DNA of 64,000 bases from Streptomyces polyasparticus (GCF_014493765.1 NZ_JACTVJ010000025.1:109028-173027); one strand, 5' to 3'. Counted from the first letter of the stretch, positions 16,855 through 26,329 are shown. Translations and numbers: made by a program. Notes: generated by a model not told the origin, from the letters alone.

Positions 16855-17110
16855 CCGCCGGACCGCCCCTGGCCGCCCGCCGCCGGCCCGCCCCCGGCCC
16901 ACCCGCGCGCACCTTGCCCGGCCCGCCGGCGCCCCCGCCCCCGGGCCGCCCGCGCACCCTCGCTGAGCCCGCCCGCGCCCCCGCCCCCCCGGCCCGCCCG
17001 CGCACCCTGCCCGCCCGCGCACCCCGCGCCCGGCCCATCCGCGCGCCCTCGCCGAGCCCGCCCGCACGCGGCCACCCACCCGCCCGCACCCTGGGCCGCG
17101 TCCTCCTCCG
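16855..17110. repeat. C-rich low-complexity tract
   Basis: The plus strand here consists almost entirely of CCCGCCC and GCGCACCC blocks, for example CCCGCCCGCGCACCCT repeated around 16945-17030. The minus strand is correspondingly G-rich with many GGG runs and could fold into G-quadruplexes. The tract fills most of the 434-bp gap before the ABC fusion gene; the final 100 bp are less biased and presumably hold that gene's promoter. Confidence 0.7.
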
Positions 17111-17279
17111 TACGCGGCCACCCACCCGTCCGCACGCGCGAGCGACACCGCCCGTACATACGACCGAGCCACCCCCGACACCGTCGCCCACTCCTGCCCA
17201 AAAACGGCCAAATATCCCGTTATCGTGCTGAAGGTACCCAGGGCCCCGACCGCCCCCCGCCCCGCGCGCGAGAGAAGCG

Positions 17280-19364
17280 ATGATCCAGGCCACCGGACTG
17301 ACCAGCAATCCCAAGAAGGACCTGCCGCCCACGATCGACGACGTCTCCTTCGAGGCGCGCGCCGGCCGGGTCACGGCGTTGCTCGGCGCCGTTCCGGCCG
17401 AAACCACCGAAGTGCTGCGGCTGATGCTCCAGCTCAAGCCCGGCCGCGGGGTGACGTACTTCCGCGGCAGGCCCCTGAACCGCATCGCCCACCCCTCACG
17501 CGAGGTCGGCATCCTGCTCGGCGACGTCCCGGGCCACCCGGCCCGCACGGTCCGCGGACAGCTCCGCATGCTGTGCGCCGCGAGCGGTGTCCCGGCCACC
17601 CGCGCCGACGAAGTCCTCGAAGTGGTCGGCCTGGTGAGCCTGCGCGACGAACGCCTCGGCACGCTCTCGCGCGGCATGGACCGCCGCCTCGGCCTCGCCT
17701 GTGCCCTCCTCGCCGACCCGCACACGCTCGTCCTCAATGCCCCCACCGAAGCCCTCTCGGCCCGCGAAGCCGCCTGGCTGCATGCGATGCTGCGCGCCCA
17801 CGCCCAGCAGGGCGGCACGGTCCTGTTCACCACGTCCGACCCCAAGGAAGCCGCGCGCACCGCCGACCGTGTCATCACGCTCGAGCAGGGCTGCGTCGTC
17901 GCCGACCAGGACGCCGCCGAGTTCGCCCGTACCCGGCTCCGCCCCCGCGTCGCCATCCGCTCCCCGCACGCGGCCCGTCTCTTCGCCCTGCTGTCCAAGG
18001 AGGCCAGGGTCGCGCGGCGTTCCGTGGAGGTCGTGCGCGAGGAGGGCAACCGTCTGTCGGTCTACGGCAGCAGCACCGCCGATGTCGGCGAGACCGCGTA
18101 CAAGCACGGCGTCCTGCTGCACCAACTCGCCGACGAACTGGGTGACTCGGGCCCTCCGCCCCCGCCGCAGGAACGCCCGTCCACCGACGCGCACCCGACC
18201 CCGGCGAAAGCGGCACTCGCCCACCCGACCCCGTCGAACGCGGCACCCATCTACCTGGCCCCCGCCCACCCCGCCCACGGATCCTCCGCCCACCCGGCCC
18301 CCGCCCACTCCACGCACGAGCCCTCCGCCCACGAGACCCCCACTCACCCGACCCCGCCCCCCTCGCCCCCTGCGCCGACACCCCCCACCGCCACCCCCGC
18401 CGAAGCGAAGGCAGCACTGGAGACGGCGAAGGCGGAGGCCGCGACCGCCCCCTCGCACAACGAAGACCAGAAGCAGTCGGAAGCGGACAGCAAGCCCGAC
18501 AGAACCGAGAAGGAGAACGTCAACTCAGGCCCCCAGCCGGTCACTTCAGGACTGCCGCTCCACCCCCTCCCGCCCCCGATCACCGTCCACCCCGCCCGCT
18601 CCCCGCTCCGCCCCCTGCGGTACGAGCTCCGTAGGGCCGCCGGCATCCCCACGGGCTACCTGACCGTGGCTTTCGTGCTCGCCGTCTCCGCCCTGCTCTC
18701 CGTGATCCTGGCGCGCTCCGGGCACACCCCGCTGCCCCGGCTCCTCGCGGCCTGGCCGTACGACCTGCCGCTCCCTCCCGCGGCGCTCGGCGCCGGGCTG
18801 CTCGGCGCGCTGTCGTTCGGCGACGAGTTCAAGCACCCCGCGCTCGCCGCCGACCGCGGCACCGTCCCGCGCCGCCTCGGGCTGCTCCTCGCGAAGCTCG
18901 TGGTCTGCGCCGCGACCGCGCTGCTGATCGCGGCCCTCGTCCTGGTCTGCGACGCCGCCCTGCTGCATGTCGTCTACGGGGAGGAAGTGACGCGGCTGCC
19001 CTCCGACTGGCCTTCCCTCACGGCGAGTTGGCTCTGCCTCGTCACCGGCTGCTCCTGGGCGGGTCTGCTCGCCGCGGGCGTCTTCCGGTCCACCGCGGCC
19101 GGACTCGCCGCGCTGCTCGCCGTACCGGTCGTGCTGGTCCCCGTCGTGCAGAAGGCGCTGGAGGGCCCGGCCGTGCGCACCGCTGCGGGACTGCCCGCGC
19201 GGCTGCGTGATCTCGCGCTCGTGCAGTGGCCGATCGGCACCGAGCGCTATGTGGCCGGTGCGGTGCGAATGCTGGCCCAACCCATCGCGTTCACGCTGGC
19301 GTTGAGCCTCGTGGCGCTGATGGCGGCGTATCTGCTCACGTCGATGCGCAGCCGCGTGCGCTAG
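17280..19364 (+). CDS. ABC transporter fusion with degenerate ATPase domain and ABC-2-like membrane domain
   Basis: The 694-residue protein joins an ABC ATPase-like domain (1-235), a Pro/His/Thr-rich low-complexity linker (about 290-450) and a hydrophobic domain with six predicted segments (about 465-690). The ATPase motifs are abnormal: where Walker A should read GxxGxGKS/T the sequence is LLGAVPAETTEVL without lysine, the signature is LSRGMDRRLGLA, and Walker B is TLVLNAPTEA with Asn for Asp. ATP hydrolysis is therefore unlikely. A binding or scaffold role is inferred. The gene directly precedes whiH on the same strand, 214 bp apart. ATG 17280 has GAGAGAAG upstream. Confidence 0.85.
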   Translation: MIQATGLTSNPKKDLPPTIDDVSFEARAGRVTALLGAVPAETTEVLRLMLQLKPGRGVTYFRGRPLNRIAHPSREVGILLGDVPGHPARTVRGQLRMLCAASGVPATRADEVLEVVGLVSLRDERLGTLSRGMDRRLGLACALLADPHTLVLNAPTEALSAREAAWLHAMLRAHAQQGGTVLFTTSDPKEAARTADRVITLEQGCVVADQDAAEFARTRLRPRVAIRSPHAARLFALLSKEARVARRSVEVVREEGNRLSVYGSSTADVGETAYKHGVLLHQLADELGDSGPPPPPQERPSTDAHPTPAKAALAHPTPSNAAPIYLAPAHPAHGSSAHPAPAHSTHEPSAHETPTHPTPPPSPPAPTPPTATPAEAKAALETAKAEAATAPSHNEDQKQSEADSKPDRTEKENVNSGPQPVTSGLPLHPLPPPITVHPARSPLRPLRYELRRAAGIPTGYLTVAFVLAVSALLSVILARSGHTPLPRLLAAWPYDLPLPPAALGAGLLGALSFGDEFKHPALAADRGTVPRRLGLLLAKLVVCAATALLIAALVLVCDAALLHVVYGEEVTRLPSDWPSLTASWLCLVTGCSWAGLLAAGVFRSTAAGLAALLAVPVVLVPVVQKALEGPAVRTAAGLPARLRDLALVQWPIGTERYVAGAVRMLAQPIAFTLALSLVALMAAYLLTSMRSRVR

Positions 19365-19578
19365 CCGCAGCACACCGTGCGGCGGCCGTCGGAGGACCCG
19401 AACTCCCGCTGCCGATAGCAGAACAGAACGGTCCTTCGGTCCGATCGACCCACAACACCCAGGTAATGCCGCTTTCTTTACGATAAGGCGTCAATTGCGG
19501 CAAGGTAAGCGATCACCCTTTCGTGTGCTTTTCACCAAAGACCTCAAGGGGGTTGGGGACCGCGCCGACAAAGGATCC

Positions 19579-20466
19579 GTGAGTACCCTTGCGCACACCA
19601 TGATGACCGCCGCCCGCTCCGCCGACTCCGGCCTCGCCGGACCGGGCGAAATCGACCGCTACCCCTACGCGGAGACGCCCGGCGTCGACCGTGTACCCGC
19701 ACCGGCCTGGGAGGGCCACGAGCAGGATCTCGGCCGCGTCGGCCGGCGTGCGGCCGGCAGCCGCGGACGCGGCCTGCACGGTCAACTCGTCCAGCAGCTC
19801 GGCCAGATGATCGTCTCCGGCGACCTCGGCGCGGACCGTCCGCTGGTCCCCGAGGAGATCGGCCAGCGTTTCGAGGTGTCCCGCACCGTCGTCCGCGAAT
19901 CGCTGCGCGTCCTGGAGGCCAAGGGCCTCGTGAGCGCCCGCCCCAATGTCGGTACGCGGGTGCGGCCGGTCAGCGACTGGAATCTTCTCGACCCGGACAT
20001 CATCGAGTGGCGGGCCTTCGGACCGCAGCGCGACAGCCAGCGCCGCGAGCTGACCGAGCTGCGCTGGACGATCGAGCCGCTCGCCGCCCGCCTCGCCGCG
20101 GGCAACGGCCGCGACGAGCTGCAGCAGCGCCTCGCCGACATGGTCGAGATCATGGGCCACGCGCTCGGGCAGGGCGACGCGCTCACCTTCACGCGCGCCG
20201 ATGCCGAGTTCCACTCGCTGCTCATCCAGCTCGCGGGCAACCGCATGCTGGAGCACCTCTCGGGCATCGTCTCGGCCGCGCTCCAGGTCTCCGGCGGCCC
20301 CCTCACCGGCTGCGACCGGCACGGCGAGGCCGCGCTCGGGCACCACGGCCGGATCGTCGACGCCCTCGCGGCGGGCGACGGGGTAGCCGCCGAGAACGCG
20401 ATGCGTCAACTTCTCACGGTGCACCCGGACGTGGAGCGCGTGGTGCCGGCGCCCCGCGAGCACTGA
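19579..20466 (+). CDS. whiH: Sporulation regulator WhiH (GntR/FadR type)
   Basis: In Streptomyces coelicolor WhiH is a GntR-family regulator needed for sporulation septation of aerial hyphae, encoded immediately upstream of hrdB; that position is seen here. The GTG 19579 start, with AAGGA upstream, gives 295 residues. The winged helix lies at about 60-130 (EIGQRFEVSRTVVRESLRVL, LVSARPNVGTRVRPV). An FCD ligand-binding domain follows (LTELRWTIEPLAARLA; conserved Asp/His in ADAEFHSLLIQLAGN and GHHGRIVDALAAGD). A longer frame to 19495 exists without a ribosome-binding site. A long hairpin terminator separates it from hrdB. Confidence 0.93.
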   Translation: MSTLAHTMMTAARSADSGLAGPGEIDRYPYAETPGVDRVPAPAWEGHEQDLGRVGRRAAGSRGRGLHGQLVQQLGQMIVSGDLGADRPLVPEEIGQRFEVSRTVVRESLRVLEAKGLVSARPNVGTRVRPVSDWNLLDPDIIEWRAFGPQRDSQRRELTELRWTIEPLAARLAAGNGRDELQQRLADMVEIMGHALGQGDALTFTRADAEFHSLLIQLAGNRMLEHLSGIVSAALQVSGGPLTGCDRHGEAALGHHGRIVDALAAGDGVAAENAMRQLLTVHPDVERVVPAPREH

Positions 20467-20521
20467 CCGAGGATCTCCGATCACTGATCGTTGATCTTGT
20501 TTTTCCGTCTCTTTCGTTTCG

Positions 20522-20564
20522 CAGCCGCCGGACCCGGGCCGGTTCGCACCGGGTCCGGCGGCTG
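20522..20564 (+). terminator. Terminator after whiH
   Basis: CAGCCGCCGGACCCGG (20522-20537) pairs perfectly with CCGGGTCCGGCGGCTG (20549-20564) around an 11-base loop, followed by TTT. A 16-bp GC stem about 55 bp after the whiH stop is a convincing rho-independent terminator. Confidence 0.85.
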
Positions 20565-20590
20565 TTTGCGTGGGTGTATGTCCGCTTCTA

Positions 20591-20646
20591 AGCGTTATCA
20601 CCGGTTACGCGGTGTGACTCGGGCCACGAAGATTGGGCGTAACGCT
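20591..20646. promoter_or_regulatory. Clustered GCGTTA/TAACGC motifs upstream of hrdB
   Basis: AGCGTTA (20591-20597), GTTACGC (20604-20610) and GCGTAACGCT (20637-20646) are inverted and direct copies of one heptamer within 56 bp, in the 366-bp gap between whiH and hrdB. GGAAT at 20689-20693 further down is a possible SigR-type -35 element, but the matching -10 (GCT, not GTT) is weak. These are candidate control sites of hrdB. Confidence 0.35.
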
Positions 20647-20832
20647 CAGCGTGGCAGCGCGATGACCTAAGAGGTGACTGCCGAGGAAGGAATACAGCAG
20701 CCGGTTGTGGTGCTGTGTGAGCTCCGCGGATCGCCCGCCTCGCCGTCGGCCATCCCCAGTCGGCGGACGTCGGCTCCGAATCCACAGTGGACGGAGCCGG
20801 AAGCCGTTTTCCATCGTTCCGAGAGGTTGTTC

Positions 20833-22377
20833 GTGTCGGCCAGCACATCCCGTACGCTCCCGCCGGAGATCGCCGAGTCCGCATCTGTGATGGCGCTCAT
20901 CGAGCGGGGAAAGGCTGAGGGGCAGATCGCCGGCGATGACGTGCGTCGGGCCTTCGAAGCTGACCAGATTCCGGCCACTCAGTGGAAGAACGTTCTGCGC
21001 AGCCTCAACCAGATCCTCGAGGAAGAGGGTGTGACGCTGATGGTCAGTGCCGCGGAGTCGCCCAAGCGCACCCGCAAGAGCGTCGCAGCGAAGAGTCCGG
21101 CCAAGCGCACCGCTACCAAGACCGTCGCCGCCAAGGCCCCGGTGAAGAAGACCACCGCGGCCGCGACCGCCGCCCCCGCCGCCGAGGTCGAGGCCTCCGT
21201 CGAGGACGACGCCCCTGCCAAGAAGGCCGCAGCCAAGAAGACGGCCGCGAAGAAGACCGCCGCCAAGAAGACGGCGGCCAAGAAGACCACCGCCAAGAAG
21301 ACCGCGGGCAAGAAGGACGACGAGCTGCTCGACGGCGACGAGCCGGTCGAGGAGCCGACCGCGGGCAAGGCCGGCGAGGAGGAAGAGGGCGAGGGCGAGT
21401 CGAAGGGCTTCGTGCTCTCCGACGAGGACGAGGACGACGCTCCGGCCCAGCAGGTCGCCGTCGCCGGTGCCACCGCCGACCCGGTCAAGGACTACCTCAA
21501 GCAGATCGGCAAGGTCCCGCTGCTCAACGCCGAGCAGGAGGTCGAGCTCGCCAAGCGCATCGAGGCCGGCCTGTTCGCCGAGGACAAGCTGGCGAACGCG
21601 GACAAGCTCGCGCCGAAGCTCAAGCGCGAGCTGGAGATCATCGCCGAGGACGGCCGCCGCGCCAAGAACCACCTCCTGGAGGCCAACCTCCGTCTGGTGG
21701 TCTCGCTGGCCAAGCGCTACACCGGCCGCGGCATGCTCTTCCTGGACCTGATCCAGGAGGGCAACCTCGGTCTGATCCGTGCGGTCGAGAAGTTCGACTA
21801 CACCAAGGGCTACAAGTTCTCCACGTACGCCACCTGGTGGATCCGTCAGGCGATCACCCGCGCCATGGCCGACCAGGCCCGCACCATCCGTATCCCGGTG
21901 CACATGGTCGAGGTCATCAACAAGCTCGCGCGCGTCCAGCGCCAGATGCTCCAGGACCTGGGCCGTGAGCCCACCCCGGAGGAGCTGGCCAAGGAGCTCG
22001 ACATGACCCCTGAAAAGGTCATCGAGGTCCAGAAGTACGGTCGCGAGCCGATCTCCCTCCACACCCCCCTGGGTGAGGACGGCGACAGCGAGTTCGGTGA
22101 CCTCATCGAGGACTCGGAGGCCGTCGTCCCGGCGGACGCCGTCTCCTTCACGCTCCTCCAGGAGCAGCTGCACTCCGTCCTCGACACGCTCTCCGAGCGC
22201 GAGGCGGGCGTCGTCTCGATGCGTTTCGGTCTCACCGACGGTCAGCCGAAGACCCTCGACGAGATCGGCAAGGTCTACGGCGTGACGCGTGAGCGCATCC
22301 GTCAGATCGAGTCGAAGACCATGTCGAAGCTGCGCCACCCGTCGCGTTCGCAGGTCCTGCGCGACTACCTCGACTAG
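20833..22377 (+). CDS. hrdB: Principal RNA polymerase sigma factor HrdB
   Basis: This is the essential housekeeping sigma-70 factor of Streptomyces. The GTG 20833 start, with GAGAGG upstream, gives 514 residues. Region 1.1 is followed by an Ala/Lys repeat tract ([10 protein letters not shown] and similar, about 130-165) and an acidic stretch, both typical of HrdB. Region 1.2 begins [16 protein letters not shown], region 2 contains [20 protein letters not shown] and [18 protein letters not shown], and region 4 contains [20 protein letters not shown] for -35 recognition. The gene is intact, flanked by terminators on both sides, and transcribed alone. Confidence 0.97.
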   Translation: MSASTSRTLPPEIAESASVMALIERGKAEGQIAGDDVRRAFEADQIPATQWKNVLRSLNQILEEEGVTLMVSAAESPKRTRKSVAAKSPAKRTATKTVAAKAPVKKTTAAATAAPAAEVEASVEDDAPAKKAAAKKTAAKKTAAKKTAAKKTTAKKTAGKKDDELLDGDEPVEEPTAGKAGEEEEGEGESKGFVLSDEDEDDAPAQQVAVAGATADPVKDYLKQIGKVPLLNAEQEVELAKRIEAGLFAEDKLANADKLAPKLKRELEIIAEDGRRAKNHLLEANLRLVVSLAKRYTGRGMLFLDLIQEGNLGLIRAVEKFDYTKGYKFSTYATWWIRQAITRAMADQARTIRIPVHMVEVINKLARVQRQMLQDLGREPTPEELAKELDMTPEKVIEVQKYGREPISLHTPLGEDGDSEFGDLIEDSEAVVPADAVSFTLLQEQLHSVLDTLSEREAGVVSMRFGLTDGQPKTLDEIGKVYGVTRERIRQIESKTMSKLRHPSRSQVLRDYLD

Positions 22378-22420
22378 GTCTCACCGAGGTTCCACGAGGC
22401 CTGACGAGGCTTTACACAGA

Positions 22421-22460
22421 CGAGCCCGGCACTCCCGCACCGCGGGGGCTGCCGGGCTCG
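22421..22460 (+). terminator. Terminator after hrdB
   Basis: CGAGCCCGGCA (22421-22431) and TGCCGGGCTCG (22450-22460) form an 11-bp perfect stem, extended inward by CCCGC/GCGGG around an ACC loop. It lies 44 bp after the hrdB stop codon. Confidence 0.85.
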
Positions 22461-22558
22461 CCGCTTGTCGGCTCCTGGCCGCTGCGGTCCAGGTCGCGCC
22501 CCTTGTCGTACTGAATGACGCTGAGCGTAATCATGACCACGCAGAGTCAGGAGTGCGC

Positions 22559-23383
22559 ATGCGTCGATCTCTGAGCAGGCGGCTTTCGACCGCTGCCGCC
22601 CTGGTGGCGGCGGCTGTCGCGGCACCGCTCGCCGCCCCGGTTCCCGCGGCGGCCGACGGTGTGGTGATCGGCGGCAGTCCCGTGCAGGTGTCCGACAGTC
22701 CCTGGGCCGTGGCGCTGGCCAGCCGTGACCGGTTCGGAGGTACGCGTGCCGGACAGTTCTGCGGCGGCGCCGTGGTCTCGCCGACCACCGTGCTCACCGC
22801 CGCGCACTGTCTCAGCATGGAGGTGCTCGGCGCCCCTCTGGAGACCGTCGACGATCTGCACATCATCGCCGGGCGCAACGATCTGAGGGCGGCGGGCGGC
22901 CGTGAGGTGGCGGTGCGCAGCGTCTGGGTGAACGAGGAGTACGACTCGTTCACCAACGCCGGGGACCTCGCGATCCTCACCCTGGACAAGCCGCTGCCGA
23001 AGGACCACGTCATCGCCATGGCGCCCGTGGGCGACCCCGCCTACGAGGCGGGCACACGCGCCCATGTGTACGGCTGGGGCGACACCACAGGGCAGGGCGA
23101 CTATGCGCGCTCCCTGCGGGCCGCCAGGGTCCAGGTGCTGCCGGACACGGCCTGCGAGGCGGCCTACCCGGGGAACGCCGACGGCACGTATCTGCGCGGC
23201 GTGATGCTGTGCGCGGGCGAGCTGGAGGGCGGCAGGGACGCCTGCCAGGGCGACAGCGGCGGGCCGCTGGTGGCCCGTGGACGGCTGATCGGCCTGGTGT
23301 CCTGGGGGAGCGGCTGCGGTCAGGCCGGCAGCCCCGGCGTCTATACGCGGATCAGCGAGCTGGTCGCCAGGCTGACGCAGTAG
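22559..23383 (+). CDS. Secreted trypsin-like serine protease (S1)
   Basis: A 274-residue exported protease. The N-terminus is a Sec or Tat-like signal (MRRSLSRRLSTAAALVAAAV, cleavage likely near residue 32), followed by a short propeptide and VIGGSPVQV, where activation would create the new N-terminus. The catalytic triad is His83 (LTAAHC), Asp136 (GDLAIL) and Ser233 (GDSGGPL). Asp228, six residues before Ser, sets trypsin specificity for Arg/Lys. Cysteine pairs match the chymotrypsin fold. ATG 22559 with GGAG upstream is preferred to GTG 22553. It lies directly downstream of hrdB behind a terminator. Confidence 0.93.
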   Translation: MRRSLSRRLSTAAALVAAAVAAPLAAPVPAAADGVVIGGSPVQVSDSPWAVALASRDRFGGTRAGQFCGGAVVSPTTVLTAAHCLSMEVLGAPLETVDDLHIIAGRNDLRAAGGREVAVRSVWVNEEYDSFTNAGDLAILTLDKPLPKDHVIAMAPVGDPAYEAGTRAHVYGWGDTTGQGDYARSLRAARVQVLPDTACEAAYPGNADGTYLRGVMLCAGELEGGRDACQGDSGGPLVARGRLIGLVSWGSGCGQAGSPGVYTRISELVARLTQ

Positions 23384-23415
23384 CGGCAGCGGCCTTGCCC
23401 CAAGCGGGCAAAGTG

Positions 23416-23450
23416 AAGGGCGGGCAACCCCTGTGGGGGTGCCCGCCCTT
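23416..23450. terminator. Bidirectional terminator
   Basis: AAGGGCGGGCA (23416-23426) and TGCCCGCCCTT (23440-23450) form an 11-bp stem whose loop contains CCCC/GGGG complementarity. The hairpin sits between two convergent genes (protease on plus, DUF7455 on minus) and has A and T ends suiting both directions. Confidence 0.85.
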
Positions 23451-23502
23451 CCTCATTGACCGGCCTGGCCGGCGCTGGCTCGCTCGTCGTGGATGCGAAG
23501 TG

Positions 23503-23733
23503 TCAGCGTTCTTCGGTGTCGGCGACTGCGGGAACAGCCGTCAGCCGCTCCGTCTCATCCTGTATCTCAGCGGAGATCTTCTTGAGCTCCGGCTCGAACT
23601 TGCGGCCGTGGTGGGCGCAGAAGAGCAGCTCTCCGCCGCTCAGGAGTACGACGCGCAGATACGCCTGGGCGCCGCAGCGGTCGCATCGGTCAGCGGCCGT
23701 CAGCGGGTTCGCTGGGGTCAGAACAGTAGTCAC
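23503..23733 (-). CDS. DUF7455 small zinc-ribbon-like protein
   Basis: The 76-residue protein contains ADRCDRCGAQAYLRVVLLSG followed by LLFCAHHGRKFEPEL. That gives a Cys-x2-Cys plus Cys-x2-His arrangement expected to bind one zinc ion. It matches the actinobacterial DUF7455 family, a conserved small protein of unknown role that often lies near hrdB and parE. ATG at 23733 has AGAAGAGG upstream on this strand. The C-terminal 25 residues are acidic and helical. Confidence 0.88.
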   Translation of the reverse strand: MTTVLTPANPLTAADRCDRCGAQAYLRVVLLSGGELLFCAHHGRKFEPELKKISAEIQDETERLTAVPAVADTEER

Positions 23734-24211
23734 GTCGCCTCTTCTCTAGCTCGACGAGCTGTCGTACCAGGGTCAACATCCAACCAGCCCGAAAACGTTC
23801 CCGCTCGGGGCTTGGACTCGAAAATTTCTTCTCGAGTGGTCGGCTGCAACCGGGTGGCGGCGAAGGTGCCGTAGTGCTGGCTTGCGGCTTACGGGTTCGC
23901 TTGTCTGCCGAGTTGCTTGTCGTGTCCTGTAGTCGGTTGTTCGGCTGGCCTGCCTGGTCCTTCCCGCCCTGGCTGGACGGGTTGTTCATGAGGACGTGCC
24001 CGGAGCCTAAATGGTTCATGCCTGGTTGGGAACGTGATATCCGCATCACCCCTTCGAGGGATCGAACAGGCATGCGACTCTGCACTAGTCTGTCGTCAGC
24101 CGAGGGTGGCGTTACATCGGCTCTACCAGGCCTCGGTACCCTCTGACGCGGTACTCGGTACCGGACCCCGGCATCGGGGCCCCAAATGAAATTCAGCGAG
24201 GAGCGAAACGC
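23734..24211. other. 478-bp divergent intergenic region before parE
   Basis: This gap separates the minus-strand DUF7455 gene from parE and must hold both promoters. A 90-codon plus-strand frame (23874-24146) lacks a ribosome-binding site, has atypical codon usage and is probably spurious. The AGGAG at 24199-24203 is the parE ribosome-binding site. I see no clear operator. Confidence 0.4.
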
Positions 24212-26329
24212 GTGACCGCCGAAACGTCCGTGACGTCCACAGCGCTGCTGAGCGGAGCAGACCGGGACGGTTCCAACTACACCGCGCGGCACCTCCTCGT
24301 CCTCGAGGGACTCGAAGCGGTCCGCAAGCGCCCCGGCATGTACATCGGCTCGACCGACAGCCGCGGCCTGATGCACTGCCTGTGGGAGATCATCGACAAC
24401 GCGGTCGACGAGGCCCTCGGCGGCCACTGCGACCGCATCGAGGTGATCCTGCACGAGGACGGGTCCGTGGAGGTCCGTGACAACGGGCGAGGGATCCCGG
24501 TCGACGTCGAGCCCAAGACGGGGCTCTCCGGCGTCGAGGTCGTGATGACCAAGCTGCACGCCGGCGGAAAGTTCGGCGGCGGCTCGTACGCGGCCTCCGG
24601 CGGTCTGCACGGTGTGGGCGCCTCCGTGGTGAACGCACTGTCGGCGCGGCTCGACGTCGAGGTCGACCGCTCCACCGTGCACTCGATCAGCTTCCGCCGC
24701 GGTGTCCCCGGCTCCTTCGAGGGCGAGGGGCCCGACGCGAAGTTCACGGCAGGCAGCGGCCTGACCAAGGGCAAGCGCGTCCCGAAGGGCCGTACCGGCA
24801 CGCGGGTGCGCTACTGGTCGGACACGCAGATCTTCCTCAAGGACGCCAAGCTCTCCCTGGAGAACCTGCACCAGCGCGCCCGTCAGACCGCCTTCCTGGT
24901 GCCCGGTCTCACGATCGTCGTGCGCGACGAGCGGGACCTCGAGGGCGTGGGCAAGAGCGAGGAGACCTTCCGCTTCGACGGCGGCATCAGCGAGTTCTGC
25001 GAGTTCCTCGCGCCGGACAAGCCGATCTGCGACGTGCTGCGGCTGACCGGCTCGGGCACCTTCAAGGAGACCGTCCCGGTCCTCGACGAGGTCGGGCACA
25101 TGACCCCCACCGAGGTCACCCGCGAGCTGGGCGTGGACATCGCGCTGCGCTGGGGCACGGGTTACGACACGACGGTGAAGTCCTTCGTCAACATCATCGC
25201 CACGCCCAAGGGCGGCACCCACGTCACCGGTTTCGAGCGCTCGATCACCAAGACGGTCAACGAGGTCCTGCGCTCCGCCAAACTCCTGCGCGTGGCCGAG
25301 GACGACATCGTCAAGGACGACGCCCTGGAGGGCATGACCGCGGTTGTCACGGTGCGCCTGGCCGAGCCGCAGTTCGAGGGCCAGACCAAGGAGGTGCTCG
25401 GCACCTCGGCGGCCAACCGGATCGTGGCCAATGTGGTGGCCAAGGAGCTCAAGGCCTTCCTGACCTCGACCAAGCGGGACGCCAAGGCGCAGGCCCGCGC
25501 GGTCATGGACAAGGCGGTCGCCGCCGCCCGTACGCGCATCGCGGCCCGTCAGCACAAGGAGGCGCAGCGCCGTAAGACCGCGCTCGAGTCCTCCTCGCTG
25601 CCGGCCAAGCTCGCGGACTGCCGCAGCGACGACGTGGAGCGCAGCGAGCTCTTCATCGTCGAGGGCGACTCGGCGCTCGGTACGGCCAAGCTCGCGCGGA
25701 ACTCCGAGTTCCAGGCGCTGCTCCCGATCCGCGGCAAGATCCTCAACGTTCAGAAGGCGTCCGTCTCGGACATGCTCAAGAACGCCGAGTGCGGCGCGAT
25801 CATCCAGGTCATAGGAGCAGGGTCCGGACGGACCTTCGACGTGGACGCCGCGCGCTACGGCAAGATCATCCTCCTGGTCGACGCCGATGTGGACGGCGCG
25901 CACATCCGTACGCTGCTGCTCACGCTGTTCCAGCGGTACATGCGGCCGATGGTGGAGGCCGGGCGGATCTTCGCCGCGGTGCCGCCGCTGCACCGGATCG
26001 AGCTGGTCCAGCCCAAGAAGGGCCAGGACAAGTACGTCTACACGTACTCGGACAACGAGCTGCGGCAGACGATCCTGGAGTTCCAGCGCAAGGGCATCCG
26101 CTACAAGGACTCGATCCAGCGCTACAAGGGCCTCGGCGAGATGGACGCGGACCAGCTGGCGGAGACCACGATGGACCCCCGCTTCCGTACGCTGCGGCGG
26201 ATCAACATCGGTGAGCTGGACGCCGCGGAGCAGGTCTTCGACCTCCTGATGGGCAATGACGTGGCACCGCGCAAGGAGTTCATCACCAGCTCCGCGGCCA
26301 CGCTTGACCGCTCGCGGATCGACGCCTGA
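24212..26329 (+). CDS. parE: Topoisomerase IV subunit B
   Basis: The 705-residue protein is a type IIA topoisomerase ATPase subunit. The GHKL ATPase domain has EIIDNAVDEAL (Asn for Mg-ATP), DNGRGIPV and GLHGVGASVVNALS; the transducer contains QTKEVLGTS. The TOPRIM domain has EGDSALGTAK and DADVDGAHIRTLLL for metal-dependent DNA cleavage, and the C-terminus shows IQRYKGLGEMDADQL. The position beside hrdB and the similarly distant partner at 49.2-51.7 kb identify it as the Streptomyces ParE-type protein rather than GyrB, whose gene sits near the origin. ParE with ParC decatenates replicated chromosomes. The GTG start has AGGAG upstream. Confidence 0.93.
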   Translation: MTAETSVTSTALLSGADRDGSNYTARHLLVLEGLEAVRKRPGMYIGSTDSRGLMHCLWEIIDNAVDEALGGHCDRIEVILHEDGSVEVRDNGRGIPVDVEPKTGLSGVEVVMTKLHAGGKFGGGSYAASGGLHGVGASVVNALSARLDVEVDRSTVHSISFRRGVPGSFEGEGPDAKFTAGSGLTKGKRVPKGRTGTRVRYWSDTQIFLKDAKLSLENLHQRARQTAFLVPGLTIVVRDERDLEGVGKSEETFRFDGGISEFCEFLAPDKPICDVLRLTGSGTFKETVPVLDEVGHMTPTEVTRELGVDIALRWGTGYDTTVKSFVNIIATPKGGTHVTGFERSITKTVNEVLRSAKLLRVAEDDIVKDDALEGMTAVVTVRLAEPQFEGQTKEVLGTSAANRIVANVVAKELKAFLTSTKRDAKAQARAVMDKAVAAARTRIAARQHKEAQRRKTALESSSLPAKLADCRSDDVERSELFIVEGDSALGTAKLARNSEFQALLPIRGKILNVQKASVSDMLKNAECGAIIQVIGAGSGRTFDVDAARYGKIILLVDADVDGAHIRTLLLTLFQRYMRPMVEAGRIFAAVPPLHRIELVQPKKGQDKYVYTYSDNELRQTILEFQRKGIRYKDSIQRYKGLGEMDADQLAETTMDPRFRTLRRINIGELDAAEQVFDLLMGNDVAPRKEFITSSAATLDRSRIDA

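Noticed and set aside
19464-19486. WhiG-type promoter upstream of whiH (TACGATAA as -10)
   Set aside because: whiH is WhiG-dependent in S. coelicolor, but here the -10 matches only 6 of 8 positions and no TAAA lies 15-16 bp upstream; the nearest TAAT is 11 bp away.
23874-24146. 90-codon plus-strand frame upstream of parE
   Set aside because: No ribosome-binding site, unusual Trp/Cys/Ser-rich composition and TTG/CTT-type codons unlike neighbouring genes; it lies where the parE promoter must be.
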